From assembly GCA_036362985.1 (NCBI GenBank), contig JAYGXS010000008.1, positions 4,799,303 through 4,863,302 on the forward strand: DNA of 64,000 nucleotides, given 5' to 3'. A program made the translations under genes and the position numbers. Shown here piece after piece: positions 10,500-21,210 of the stretch. The notes under the pieces were generated by a model. That model was given only the letters and a program-made list of their open reading frames with translations. It searched no databases and was not told the DNA's origin. Source of the stretch: Ligula intestinalis. Taxonomy: Eukaryota > Platyhelminthes > Cestoda > Diphyllobothriidea > Diphyllobothriidae. How positions within the stretch are numbered: the stretch's first letter is position 1; the number at the start of each line of letters is the position of its first letter.

Positions 10500-10860
10500 C
10501 GGGACGACCTGGACGCAAATGTGTGGGTCCAAGTGGAAGTGGATCAAGCGAAACAGCTGCCTGTCACCAATGTTAGCGGCGAGACGCCCATGTAGACGGC
10601 GTTCCCCAGTCCTCGAGATCCTTGAGGCCTCGCCCTTTTAGCTCCTCCACCCCACCCCCGCCCACCCCCGTGGCGTATTCACATCCGCCTGTCACTTCGG
10701 GTGTCACTGCTGGGTAAATGCTGTCGGGTGTGGATGCCGGCTGCCCGTCCTCGTCGCAGCCAACAACGGGGCGACAGCGACATGACCGCTGAACGGACAG
10801 GCCTGCTTGCGCAGAGGAATCACGCGTGAACAACGATTGGCGTGCTGCGCCTGGGTCCAC
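10500..10860. repeat. GC-rich block, second copy
   Basis: Direct repeat of 9,650-10,030 (offset about 833 bases) with the poly-C replaced by a shorter C-rich stretch. No coding signal conserved between copies. Confidence 0.7.
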
Positions 10861-11119
10861 TGATAATAGAGGTGCACACAGAGACAGTCAAGACTTTTAT
10901 TAAGTATACAGATAAAAATGATACTAGCCCTCAAGTCGCGACTCATGTAGCATTCTAAACTGTTTGATACTCCTGTCCGGAGGGTACAGTCACAGTCCGA
11001 AGAAAACTCGGCTGGCTCGATAATTGACATTAGCATGCTAGGGGTCTCCTGAACTGTGCTGAAGAAATCCGTACAGAGTTCCTATCACTTAAATTACCTC
11101 ACACTGCGCTAACGCTTAA

Positions 11120-11275
11120 CCTCTTGCGGCTGTTAGCAAGTGCGCAGGCACCAGTGCCTACCTACCCCAGTCTTGTCTGGCCAAGCATCTCCCAGTGGCT
11201 GACTCACACAGGACCTCATCGTGACGACTGCCAAGCTCACACACACTTCGGACGCCGGGCCCCTCGCGGCTGTTA
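11120..11275 (+). repeat. SINE-like family S4, copy 2
   Basis: Contains GCGCAGGCACCAGTGCCTAC, TGGCTGACTCACACAGGACC and TCATCGTGACGACTGCC, matching 5,690-5,835 and 32,815-33,000. It leads directly into the first ~650-bp unit. Confidence 0.65.
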
Positions 11276-11285
11276 ATGCGCAATC

Positions 11286-11930
11286 TCCCGGGCGACCAAC
11301 CCCCTCAAACATATTCTCCGTTACCTATGTACAGAGCATGCTTTTCCTCCCCCCGCATACTTATCTTCCCATAGACAGCCAGGCCTGAGGAGATTGCGGC
11401 GGCGAGGGTCTTCCTGATTAACCTAAGTTATTGTGTAGGCCCACCGCTGTCCACAAAGCGACTTAGGTGTGACTTGGGCGTTAGCTTCTTAATATTGAAA
11501 ACATAAACTCATGCCACATTTCCCTTTCCCGTTTTGTTTCGATGACCTAGCGAACGTAAACAGTCCGCCTACACGACTAGTGCAGGTTCGACTACAATTA
11601 GGGGAAGCCAATAGAACCTGGCTCCTATTCCTGGTTGAGTTGCAAACCATCTGAGCAGGAACTACTAATGAGTGTTGGTTGAGTTGTACGCTTTATTTTG
11701 TCCCCTAGATGGGGCGGATGTTGGATGTGCTGTTTTCCAGAGGCTTAAAAATTGTGCTTGTAGGTTTCTAGCCTTCTTGAAATATCAATCTCTGTGCGGG
11801 CTCCTCAGTTTTTAAGTTTTTAGCCCCCTTGACAGATCAGCGAAGACGGTTCAGTTTCCTTCGAAACAAAACCCCTTCACATAGAGCTACCTCTGCCTTA
11901 ACTTAGAAGTGCACGGATGCGGACTCAACC
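11286..11930 (+). repeat. ~650-bp repeat unit A
   Basis: Starts with CTCCCGGGCG and runs through ATATTCTCCGTTACC, GATTAACCTAAG, GTAGGCCCACC, CATAAACTCATGCC and GTGTTGGTTGAGTTGTACGC to GTGCACGGATGCGGACT. The same series restarts at 11,931 and at 14,128, so units A and B are in tandem. Confidence 0.7.
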
Positions 11931-12375
11931 TCCCGGGCGGCCAACCTCTTCCAACATATTCTCCACTACCTGTATACAGAGCATATTAGTCCTCCCGCTT
12001 GGTGTCCCCACATACTTCTCTTCCCACAGGGAACCGAGCCTGGGGAAATCGTAGCGGTTAGGGTCTTCCTGATTAACCTAAATTACTGCGTAGGCCCACC
12101 ACTGTCCATAAAGCGACCTAAGAGTGACGTACGTTAGCTTTTTAGTGTTGGAGCATACTCTCATACACTCTATAACAAGGCAAAAGTAAAAAGTCCGCCA
12201 TCGCGCGTCACACAGGACCTGCTTGCCAATTCGCGCCTACAGAGCTACCGTTAGGTTGACTATAATGAGGAGAAGCCACTGAAACCTGTAATCCTTCCAA
12301 ACCGGGAATATTAATTAGTGTTGGTTGAGTTGTAAGCTTCATATTGTTGATTGTGTCTCCTAGACGGGATGCGTT
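11931..12375 (+). repeat. ~650-bp repeat unit B (broken by AGT block)
   Basis: Same order of landmarks as unit A, ending at the CCTAGACGGGATGCG segment where an AGT-rich block begins. Confidence 0.65.
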
Positions 12376-12922
12376 GTAATAGGACCAACAGTAGGAGAAG
12401 TATCAGCAGTGACGGTGATAGTAATACCAACAATAATAGTAATAGAGGTTTTATTTGTTTCGTTAGCGGTAGAAATGACGCCAGCTCAAAGTCACGCCCC
12501 ATGCAACGTCTTTTAATTGTGTAAAACTCCAACCTCCTATAGTCCGCCTCAAAAAACTGTCAGGACAGTGTGATAGTAGTAGAAGCAGCATGACTAGTAG
12601 TAATAGCAATAGAATTAGCGTTCGTAGTAGCAATAGTAGTAGTAACAGCCACAGTAATAGTAGTAGCATTAGCAATAGTGACAATATTAGCATAAGTAAA
12701 AGTAGTAGCATTAGAATTACTAGCAGTACTAATAGTAGCAATATTTTACTAGTAATAATAGTAATAATAGCATTAATAGTAGTAGTACCATTGGTGGTAG
12801 TAAAAACAGCCTTAGTTAAAGCAGTAATAATGGTAGTAGCATAAGTAGCGTCAGTAGAAGTAGTGGTAGGGGAAGTAGTAATAGTATCATTCGTAGTAGA
12901 AGAAGTCGTAGTAATAGTAGTA
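12375..12922. repeat. Degenerate AGT/AAT-rich block
   Basis: Two AGT-rich stretches (about 12,375-12,470 and 12,570-12,922) flank a short unique-looking linker that matches the flanks of the AGT blocks at 7,340 and 8,945-9,000. Long serine- or leucine/threonine-rich frames here are artefacts of the repeat. Confidence 0.75.
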
Positions 12923-14100
12923 CAGTGGAGTCCGGTTAATGTTGACACCTCCGTTCCAGGCCAACTGTCTATATTAACCGGTTGTCCACATTAAGCGAAC
13001 TGACCCCAAACCAGTCTTTCCTACGTATAAAAAACAGAATTTTGCATCTAAATGAAGTTTTATTGATATAACATGCTCATTTTTGATTGCTTTAGTGGAA
13101 AATTTTATCTTAAAGCTCACCTAAAGTTCTTTATCACAGTGTCAAAATTCTCCACATCAAAACCTTGTTGTCGATGCTCCGTTTCGAGTACGGTCAATGC
13201 CACCCTCATTTCTTTTGATGAGACTGGGGGCTCGACTTCTTCGTCTTCCTCTTCAGACTCTTCTTCCTGCTCATCTGGTACCTTCTTGGCATCTGCAACG
13301 GCTTCGGCGAGTTCGCTTGTCACCTCCTCCAGTGTTGCCTCCTCGGCGACTTCGGCATCGTCGTCGATTGAAACCCACTCTAGAAAACTCTCGATCCTGT
13401 CCTCTGTTACGTCTTCTGGGATCGGAATCGCGACTTCATTTTCTGCAACTTCCTCTTCAGTGGTGACGAAGCCCCCTTTCCTCCAGCAATTTACGATTGT
13501 CTCCGACTTCACCTTTTTCCACGAAAAGCTCAACATCTCCATTGCCTGACGAACGTCAATCTTCTTCACAACGTTATGAGCCAAACGCATGCCAGTCTCA
13601 TCGTCTTCCACTATGTCTTGGAGGATCTGCCAAATCTATCGCCGGATGGCGGTCCGAACGAAGGCTTTAAGTGATCGAATGACGCCCTGATCACAGGGTT
13701 GCAGAACTGAAGTTTTGCTGGGGGGCAAAAATCGAAGTGTGATGTTCCTCAGTCCTTCGACTCGAGTGTGGGCACTGCAGTTATCTGCCAGTCAAAAGCA
13801 CTTCACTTTCTTGTGATCAGCCCCCACACGTACACAACTACAGGCAAACCAACAGAAAAGCTTTGTATACTGTTCATCTGAAGCAAAACTTTCAGAACAG
13901 GACGCGGGAATTCCCCACCGCGGGCGATTTGGACTGGATTTTTGACAAAATCTGTGGGTTGACCGACCGGTTGACAGCTTGGTGCTGTCCACATTAAGCG
14001 GTGGCTGTCCAGATTAACCGGAGGATTTTACTTTGGAGAAATTCCGTTCCTGGCCAACTGTCCACATTAAGCGGTTGTCCACCTTAACCGGACTCTACTG
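12923..14100 (-). mobile_element. Tigger/pogo-type DNA transposon, internally deleted
   Basis: The ends read CAGTGGAGTCCGGTTAA (plus strand at 12,923) and CAGTAGAGTCCGGTTAAGGT (minus strand from 14,100), i.e. terminal inverted repeats. They are flanked by TA on both sides (12,921-12,922 and 14,101-14,102), the target duplication of the Tc1/mariner/pogo superfamily. Further subterminal copies of a TCCACATTAAGCGGTTGTCC-type motif lie near both ends. Total 1,178 bp, about half of an intact Tigger. The interior keeps only the C-terminal half of the transposase on the minus strand. It sits in an AGT-rich tract. Ends and TA sites are seen directly. Confidence 0.9.
13117..13990 (-). pseudogene. Tigger-like DDE transposase, C-terminal half
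   Basis: On the minus strand the frame reads DNCSAHTRVEGLRNITLRF, then LPPSKTSVLQPCDQGVIRSL, the signature of the second catalytic Asp and the DQGVI block of pogo/Tigger transposases. It continues through DVRQAMEMLSFSWKKVKSET and IVNCWRKGGF (the conserved helix of the Tigger C-terminus) to an acidic Glu/Asp-rich tail with a stop at 13,117. At least two in-frame stops break it (one at about 13,797 just before DNCSAH, one near 13,635 after VRTAIRR). The DNA-binding CENP-B-like domain and first catalytic Asp are absent. The final 164 codons are uninterrupted. The protein would have cut and pasted the element; this copy cannot. Confidence 0.88.
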
Positions 14101-14127
14101 TAGTAGTAATAACTGTGAACGCGCGCT

Positions 14128-14695
14128 CTCCCGGGCGGCTATTCTCCTTAAACATGCTCGGTAAGCTTGTTACTGAGCATACAATTCATCCACCTGGCAA
14201 CCCTGTGTTCGACTCCTCCCAGAGGGAACCTGATATCTGAGGATATCGCAGCGGCAAGGGCCTTCTTGATTAACTGCGTAGGCCCACCACTGTCCACAAC
14301 GCGACCTAACAGTGCCTTGGGCGTTTACTTGTGAATATTGAAAACATAAACTCATGCCTTCCTCCCCCGCTTTGTTTGGATGACAAGACGAAAGTAAACA
14401 CTCCACCAACGCGAATCACACACACAACCTGCTTGCCAATTCACGCTACACTGCAGAATGGACTACAACGAGAAGCCAATTGAATCTAACTCTTATTCCT
14501 CGTTGCGTTGCAAACCATCCAAGCCAGAGCTGCTAACAAACTGTACGCTTTATTGTGTTCCCTAGATAGGACGCGTGGGGGATGCGCTGCTTTCCACAGG
14601 CTTCGTAATTGTGCTTGTAGGTTTCTAGTCTTCTTGAAATATCAGTGAAGACGGCTCTGCCTTAAGTTATAAGTTCACGGATGCGGACTAGATGC
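14128..14695 (+). repeat. ~650-bp repeat unit C
   Basis: Third copy of the series in units A and B (CTCCCGGGCGGC, GGCCCACCACTGTCCACAA, CATAAACTCATGCC, TGTGCTTGTAGGTTTCTAG, CACGGATGCGGACTA). It resumes directly after the Tigger element and a short AGT remnant. Confidence 0.7.
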
Positions 14696-14699
14696 ATAA

Positions 14700-15240
14700 C
14701 AGCCAGAAAACGTATGTCCATAAGAGTGGTTTCGAACTAATAAATAGAAACCCCTATCTCCTAAGGTGTTTTCTGAAACTTCGCTCTATCAAGATATTCA
14801 AATGAATGAGGCAAAAATCCTCCATTTTCGCAAAGGAAAACACGGGCCATATGGTCTTATTATGCCTTACCGGCATGAATAGTAGCTACATTTCTTCCAC
14901 AAGCAGCCATGTTTGTTGTCCATATGTACATCTGCGTACAGATGAACGACCGAATCATCATACACACGCCACGTCATAAAGAAACGTATGAGCCTGGTAT
15001 TAACGTCAAAGGGTGCACTTGCGTCTTCACAATGTAAAGCGGAGAATGTCAGTCACTCTGTTGTGAGTGATGCAATTTTCGGTTTCGAACGTTCGCTGTC
15101 TTACGCTTAAGTCGAAAGTATATTGTACGTGATCAGGTTTTCAATTCTCTTGGCGTGTGGAAATAGCCAACAAATTAGGACCAGAAGTACCCCTCTGTCG
15201 CTAACTCGAAGATTGGTTGGCATCAGGTTATTTAAGACAG
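14700..15240. other. Unassigned stretch
   Basis: No gene or repeat partner recognised by eye. Confidence 0.35.
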
Positions 15241-15249
15241 GCAGCCGCA

Positions 15250-15660
15250 TTTCGCAGACGACGCATCCCAAGGCTGTCACACAAAGGGGATCTAGGGGTG
15301 ACTTCCACTTTATACTGTCTAGTCTAAAGCAGACTTGCTCTGCATTCATTTCACAGCTGCAGCATGACTTAGCAGATCTGGACCTGAGCGTAGCATGTAC
15401 CTAGGCCAACCAACGCGCCCATGTCGCGTGGCACAGAGAATCGAGCATCCCTTCGCACTCGTGGAGGGTCCCATGCAGAAGTGCATGACCTTCACAAACA
15501 GGAGACCACCCCGAGGAACAAAATCAACTGGAACCACTGCACTTTTACCCCCACTCCATAGGGGCGTGGAAGAAAATACTCTTTTTTAATCCCTTTTTAT
15601 CCCTCCAAGTCATGACATATTCAGGCGTGTTCTTTGACACTGCCAAGAGTCACGTGTAGT
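15250..15660 (+). repeat. Dispersed repeat family S2, copy 2
   Basis: Same landmarks and order as 3,635-4,040 (GACGCATCC, GGTGACTTC, GACCTGAGCGTA, GGCCAACCAACGC, GTGCATGACCTTCAC, GAAAATACTCTTTTT, CATGACATATTCAGGCGTG). Confidence 0.75.
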
Positions 15661-15939
15661 TACCATCACTGTAAAGATATGCTCGCTCCGCGGGGATAAA
15701 CTACATCAAACCAACACTCCCAATGAACCCATTATGACGTTAACAGTCCAGCGTACATATGCCTAGCGTTCGTATATATAGTCATGCAAAGTAGCAATCG
15801 GTGAGACTACTGCTGTGCTTTATTCTTCATTATAAGATCTACGACTTTTGTCAAAAAAACCATCACTTGTGGAAATTCTAGCTTAAACAGAAAGTGTCCA
15901 GATGTCCAGATGACCACTAACAAAACGTACCTATTGAAA

Positions 15940-16620
15940 AAACTGACTGCTTAAGTAGTATGTCTTTTTGTCATTGATTTTGACTGCCTTTATAAATTCA
16001 AGTTTATTTTATGGAAAAAATGCACGAGAAAATTACTTCTTGTACTAGTTTGATAGCAATTTACGCGTTCTTTAAATTTTATACTCAAAGAAAGGGTAGC
16101 TTTCGGCTTTAAAAAAGTTGCTCAATTGCCGAATAATTTTCTAACCTAGTGACTGCCAAACTCAAATTCAAGGTTGAAAAACTGCGCAATGTGTACATCC
16201 TGTTTAAGGAAAAGTACGTTTTTACCTAATGTTTGAGAAAGAAGTCACATAGTTGTCATACAATATTGCAATAGATGTGGAGCATCTTTTATGCAGTATA
16301 AGCAACATTACTAAATTGATGGAAACGATCTGTTGTGAATGAACACCTCACAATTGTCAAAAGCTCATAAATAGCAACATTTTTAGAACCGAAAGATACC
16401 CATCCCTTGAGTCCAAAATTTAAAGACGGCATAATTTGCTATCGAACAGGTACAAAAAATGATTTTTTAGTGCATGTTCTCCATAAAATATATTTAAATT
16501 TATAAAGGCAGCCAACATAAATGATAAAAAGGCATGCTACTTAAGAAGCCATTGTTTACGATAGACATGTTTTGCTAGTAGTCAAAACGAAGCTCATTTA
16601 AAAGCCCACATCCTATCATG
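15940..16620. mobile_element. AT-rich foldback element (~680 bp), copy 1
   Basis: The two halves are imperfect inverted copies. The left half reads CTTAAGTAGTATG, CTGCCTTTATAAATT, TTTATTTTATGGA, GATAGCAATTTACG, TCTTTAAATTTT; reading inward from the right end on the other strand gives CTTAAGTAGCATG, CTGCCTTTATAAATT, ATATTTTATGGA, GATAGCAAATTATG, TCTTTAAATTTT. The centre lies near 16,260. There is no protein. A second member is at 33,650-34,400. This is the form of a foldback/MITE element. Confidence 0.75.
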
Positions 16621-16739
16621 ACTAAAATGACTTCAGAGTAGACTACAGGATAATCAGTATCACGACATGAGTCAAAACCGATTAGCGAAACAGTATCAAC
16701 CTTTCGCATATATCGACATGTTGCGTGATCTTTGGTGAC

Positions 16740-17060
16740 TACTGTATATATATCAACATAGCTGAAGATACGAGGTCCAGATTATGTTACGGCTTGGATG
16801 GATACGAAGTAATCAAAAAAGAGCATTTTTGTTCCACTGTTGCGCTGTTTGTGAAGGCTATGCACTTCTGTATGAGGCCTTGCTCAAGTGCGATGGGATG
16901 CTAGGTTACCTGTACCGCACGGCAATGGAATTGGTTGGCTTTGTCAAATGCTACGCTCATTTTCAGAGCTGGTAAGTCATGCGATAGATGTGAGATAGAT
17001 GCATCGCATGTCTGCTTTAAACTAGAAATTATAGAGTAGAAGAAACCACTGGGTCCCCTT
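16740..17060 (-). repeat. Dispersed repeat family S2, copy 3
   Basis: Inverted relative to copies 1 and 2 (GGCTTGGATGGATA, GTGAAGGCTATGCACTTCTG, GCCACTGGGTCC-like end). Shorter internally than the copy at 18,850-19,320. Confidence 0.65.
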
Positions 17061-17099
17061 CATTGGATAGCCTTGAAACCGACTGGGAGGTGATATGAG

Positions 17100-18170
17100 T
17101 AATAGGTTCTGTAAGCTCAGGTGTGGACGAGCCGGCTGGGGACTAATAAATTAAAATGCATTTTCCATATGCAATCATGAAGGTGCCATTTTGTGTGCAC
17201 TAAGAGCAATTTCTTTCCGTTATATTTCTTTGTAAATATTTTGGAAATTCAATCACGAAGAGGTTCAGATCATTTTTGACATTGTGATTAACACTTTACG
17301 ATTGTGAATGGCTTCAATCGATTGGCCATGGATACGGAGTACATTCTATATGCTTACCAAAACCTTCAAAATAAGATATTTATTAAAAATATTTACCTGA
17401 ATAACAAAATTATAAACAGCAATCTGGTTGAGTTAATCGATTTATAATCAGCCAAACATGTCAACTTATCCCGAGAACAATGAAAGTCCACAACGAAAGT
17501 CGCGAAAGGGTATTTCAACGATTCATTAAAACGTTTCATAACAAGTCACCTCTTGAACAAACACCTTACTAAGATATTTCGGCGTAGAATGTCTGTGCAC
17601 TTTGCCTATATTGAAGATTAAGTTAACATCAAATTGGGAAATTTTGGCCTGTTTTTTTGATTTTCCTAAACACTATGGATACGTTAGCTGCTCAAAAAAG
17701 GATAAACTCACTTTTTATGTATACCGGAGCAGTGTGAAGTGTGTGATAGAATATCAACAAGGAGTTTGAGAAAAATAATAATAACATAATACTATTCCGT
17801 CTCTAGTTTTTCTATTCATTGATTCTGGTCAATAGATGGACAACGTTTGGTGATCTTTTTCGAAGGGCTTTGCAGAGAAAATTAACGGCATGTCTTGGGT
17901 GTTTGTGTATATGCTTGTTCATGATCGCTACTTCCCTGGGGTGAAAAAATTTAGAGCCTTCTAAGTTTATTACATAATTTGATGGCACGAAACTTATCAG
18001 CTTTGTAAAATGGATTTTTGATACTGAAGTTGTTCTTCTTTTCACGATAATTGACTGTTTTCTGAACACTTATAATTACAATGTTCCTGGTCTTTATTAA
18101 TCTTCTTTTACAGTCCAACACACACATAGAAGACATCTTCGTCTGCAGCGTTTAGTAGCATGGAAATTCC
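17100..18170. other. AT-rich stretch, nothing recognised
   Basis: No supported gene. Short frames on the minus strand near 17,812-18,136 have no recognisable family. Confidence 0.35.
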
Positions 18171-18189
18171 TTGGATATCAACCGTCGTT

Positions 18190-18400
18190 AGATTTGGACT
18201 AATTTCGCCCCTATTTGCCGCCAGTATACCGATCTGAACTGACCTCTTTTCTTGTAAACAGCATTTTGTGCCCAAGCCAACTCCACGAAAAGAATAAACA
18301 AATTCCATTGTATGTTAAATATACCACTCAAATTTTTATCCTCGCATTTCCTCAGATATGCAATCTACGGTACTATATATATCTATTTTAGGACATTTTA
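18190..18400 (+). repeat. Dispersed repeat family S3, copy 3
   Basis: Shares ATACCGATCTGAA, GTAAACAGCATTTTG, GCCCAAG and TCAGATATGCAATCTAC with 2,660-2,820. Confidence 0.6.
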
Positions 18401-18849
18401 CCGTAGGACAAGAGAATCCAGGATGACCATTTCTGCCTCATCAGGCTTCGTTGGCTAGATATAGTCTACTCAAGTGTAGCAGCTGCTTATTTCAACCATT
18501 TATTTGCCCTTTTCCCTAGCTCCGATGATATGCTCAAGAACGAGTGTGAAACCTCAGCCGACGAATATACCACCCTCCTCGGAGAGTACCTAACATTCTT
18601 ACAAATATATGTATAGGAACTAACAGGCTTTCTCGTAAATATGCGTTTTCTGGCTGCCAGGGTTCTTGTTTTGACGAGTGATCATCAAATGACTTTCTAT
18701 TTAAGCTAGAGTTTTCAAAAGCTGCATCAATCTGAATGTTTTTTGTAAAAATAAAATAAAAAACAGAACATCTTCACAAATATGGCATAAGGACCAGAGG
18801 ATTCACCGATGGCTACATTGCATGCCTACATTGGCATATTCTAAACATA

Positions 18850-19320
18850 CGTCATGGTGGGTTCACTTAATCTGATCATCCGTAGTTTATCCCCGCGGAG
18901 CGGGCATGTCTTTGCAGTGTATGTAAAGTAACATCGCACATCACGCGTCAATGTCAAACAACATGCCTGAATATGTCACGGCTTGGATGAATAAGAAGTG
19001 ATCAAAAAGAGTATTTTCTTCCACCCCCATGGGGTGGTGATAAAAGTGCAATGGTTGCACATGGTTTTGTTCCCCGGGGTGGGCTCCTGTTTGTGAAGGC
19101 CATGCACTTTTGCATGGGACCTTGAACATGTGCGATGTGGTGCTAGACTGTCTGTCCCACGCTGTGATGGGCGCGTTTGTTGGTCTTGTCACATGCTACA
19201 CTTACATCCAGATCCGGTTCTCCGTACGGTAGGTGTGATATGGACGTGTCGCAAATTTGCTTTAAACTATAAAAATATAAAGTTGAGGTAGCCACTGGGT
19301 CCGCTTTATGGGAGAGCAAT
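18850..19320 (-). repeat. Dispersed repeat family S2, copy 4
   Basis: Inverted and longest copy: TCACGGCTTGGATGAATAAG, AAAGTGCAATGGTTGCACAT, GTTCCCCGGGGTGG, GTGAAGGCCATGCACTTTTG, TGCTTTAAACTATAAAAATA, GCCACTGGGTCC. It extends the family at both ends relative to the other copies. Confidence 0.75.
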
Positions 19321-19661
19321 GGAATGCGTTTTCCACTTTATTGAAAACATCGGCCGTCACTTTGATTTGTTATTTGCGCTATGTTGACTGTTTGCTTCAA
19401 ATAAACTGATTTGAAGCAATCCTGGAGTTTTAGCACATCTGGTTCTAATCGTTATCCTATTTCCACATTTGCAGAGAATTGAAAAGTTGATCAATATTCG
19501 CAGCCGTTCTTAAGGACATCTATTTTCACCTTGTTCTGTATCCAGTTTGGATGAGTCCATATCCGTTGACTGAAAAGTTAAGGCAGAGCTAGCTTTGATG
19601 ACAAAATCTACAGAAACGGAACCATCTTCATTGTTTTGTCAGGAATGCTAAATCCAGAAAT

Positions 19662-19804
19662 CCGATAAATTCTCGTCAGGCCAGCCTCATCTTTTCGATT
19701 CGTTCCCCTCATTCCCAGGACTCACCTGTACGAAAAGACGAACACGTTTTAACTTTTACCCTGTTCCCATATAATTGTACTGCCCCGACGAGAATTTATC
19801 GAAA
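19662..19804. mobile_element. Short inverted-repeat element (MITE-like)
   Basis: CGATAAATTCTCGTCAGGC at the left and GCCCCGACGAGAATTTATCG at the right form inverted ends about 18-20 bases long around roughly 105 bp. The same end sequence bounds the element at 27,675-28,689 and occurs alone near 58,290. Confidence 0.65.
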
Positions 19805-19809
19805 CCCTA

Positions 19810-21040
19810 CGCACGCTCACCAACTACTCGTTACTTAAATTTGTAGTTTCAGTGCTGCAGAATAAATTGAGAAGCAGGAAAGAGAGCAAGACGGCTGCCC
19901 GAGCATGTAAGTGAGATGGCATATACGCATGTTCGAAATATTATCTGAGTAAAATAGGAAGGTAATGTCAGTGTAAATTATGGCTTATGCACTTCAGCAG
20001 AAGTCCTTACTGAGTGCATTGTGTCTTTTATTCTTTTAAATTTGGGGCTTAATTGTGCATGCAGCAAGAGAACAGAAAAACCGCAAGTTAAAAGAAGGAC
20101 CACAACGGGGGGGAAATACTGGCAGTTATCACCTTCGAGGAAGTCGTTGAATACTGTCAGGGGGGTGGGCCTCCTGCTCTCTGTTCTTGGATGCAGATGT
20201 CGGTGATGGATGAAACACTAAATCCAACGTGTGATAAAATTAAAATCATTGGGTATAACTATGCCTACTAACACGCATATAGTAGAAATTTCTGATTAGT
20301 TAAAAAGTGCTTCATTTCGAAATGTTGCCTCGCGAACACAGAGGAGAGGGTAGTCCCTACAAGGTGCGGCTATGCGTGCAAGTAGTGCCGCTGCACAGCG
20401 AGCAAGGCTTCGAGAGGTGGATCCGTTTTTCAAGACAACTATTTGATAATCAGAAAAATAGTGACAATTTGGCTCGTGTTTGTGAAAGGCCGGCGATGGA
20501 GAGAGGAGGAATAAGTTGAAAATGAAGCTGTACAAAGGAGGGTCAGTTGGCGGATCGTTCGGTGTGTGTCCACATCGACCGAGTGCAGTATTGAATCTGA
20601 TTCAGCATGCGTGCAATGGACCCTTAGCAGGCCATTGTCTACCATGTAACTAACGCGTATGCCATCTGAGAGTTAATTTGTAAGTTTTTTTCGCATGAAG
20701 TTTATTCCAATTAACGGTCTTGTGGTTTATTATACTGATAGTCTCTTGGAAGCCAAATCGTGCTTTCGTGTGTAATGCATGTAAGCCTACCATTTTGCCG
20801 ATTATGGAAGCTTTCCGTGTGCGACATCTGATGCGCTAACAAAGAACCCTAAAGGACTTGGGATTTCTATATGAGGAAGCATTTGGTTCGATAAAAGGTA
20901 AACAAGTTCAGACAAGAAACTGTACTTAGGTGATTGCGCGATAAATAAGTTTGGAATGTGTGTGTGATGTCTACCAACATGCTACATTTCGGACTACTAC
21001 CATACATTAATTTTCACAGTTTTTACCTTTAATCTCAAAA
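19810..21040. other. Unassigned stretch
   Basis: No gene recognised. Short frames around 20,300-20,640 overlap each other on both strands and show no family signature. Confidence 0.35.
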
Positions 21041-21044
21041 GAAA

Positions 21045-21195
21045 CCTAGTCCAGGGATTCGCAGCAAGAGTACGACCCATTTTCTCTCAAGAAATAGTTG
21101 AAACAAACCTGCACCACCTATATAACACTTTTCGCGAAAAGGGCTATGCAGAGAGGTTCATACTTCAGACCATAAAGGAGCACATCAAGAAACCT
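21045..21195 (+). pseudogene. Probable PLE fragment (post-RT helical segment)
   Basis: An open stretch reads FAARVRPIFSQEIVETNLHH then LYNTFREKGYAERFILQTIK. The LxxxFxxxGYxxxFI pattern is the conserved helix after the reverse transcriptase of PLEs (compare IFEGVFRQNGYPSRFI near 28,400). It ends at 21,195-21,210, where the ~882-bp repeat begins. The call is from pattern similarity only. Confidence 0.5.
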
Positions 21196-21210
21196 GCCAC
21201 GCAACAGTGT

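Noticed and set aside
12463..12948. 161-codon Thr/Leu-rich minus frame and overlapping Ser-rich plus frame
   Set aside because: Products of the degenerate AGT/AAT block.
13073..13549. 158-codon plus-strand frame rich in Ser
   Set aside because: Antisense shadow of the acidic Tigger transposase tail.
18425..18460. CTGATGAG followed by GCA and GAAATGGTC on the minus strand
   Set aside because: Boxes are present but only three or four bases separate them, leaving no stem II, so it is not scored as a hammerhead.
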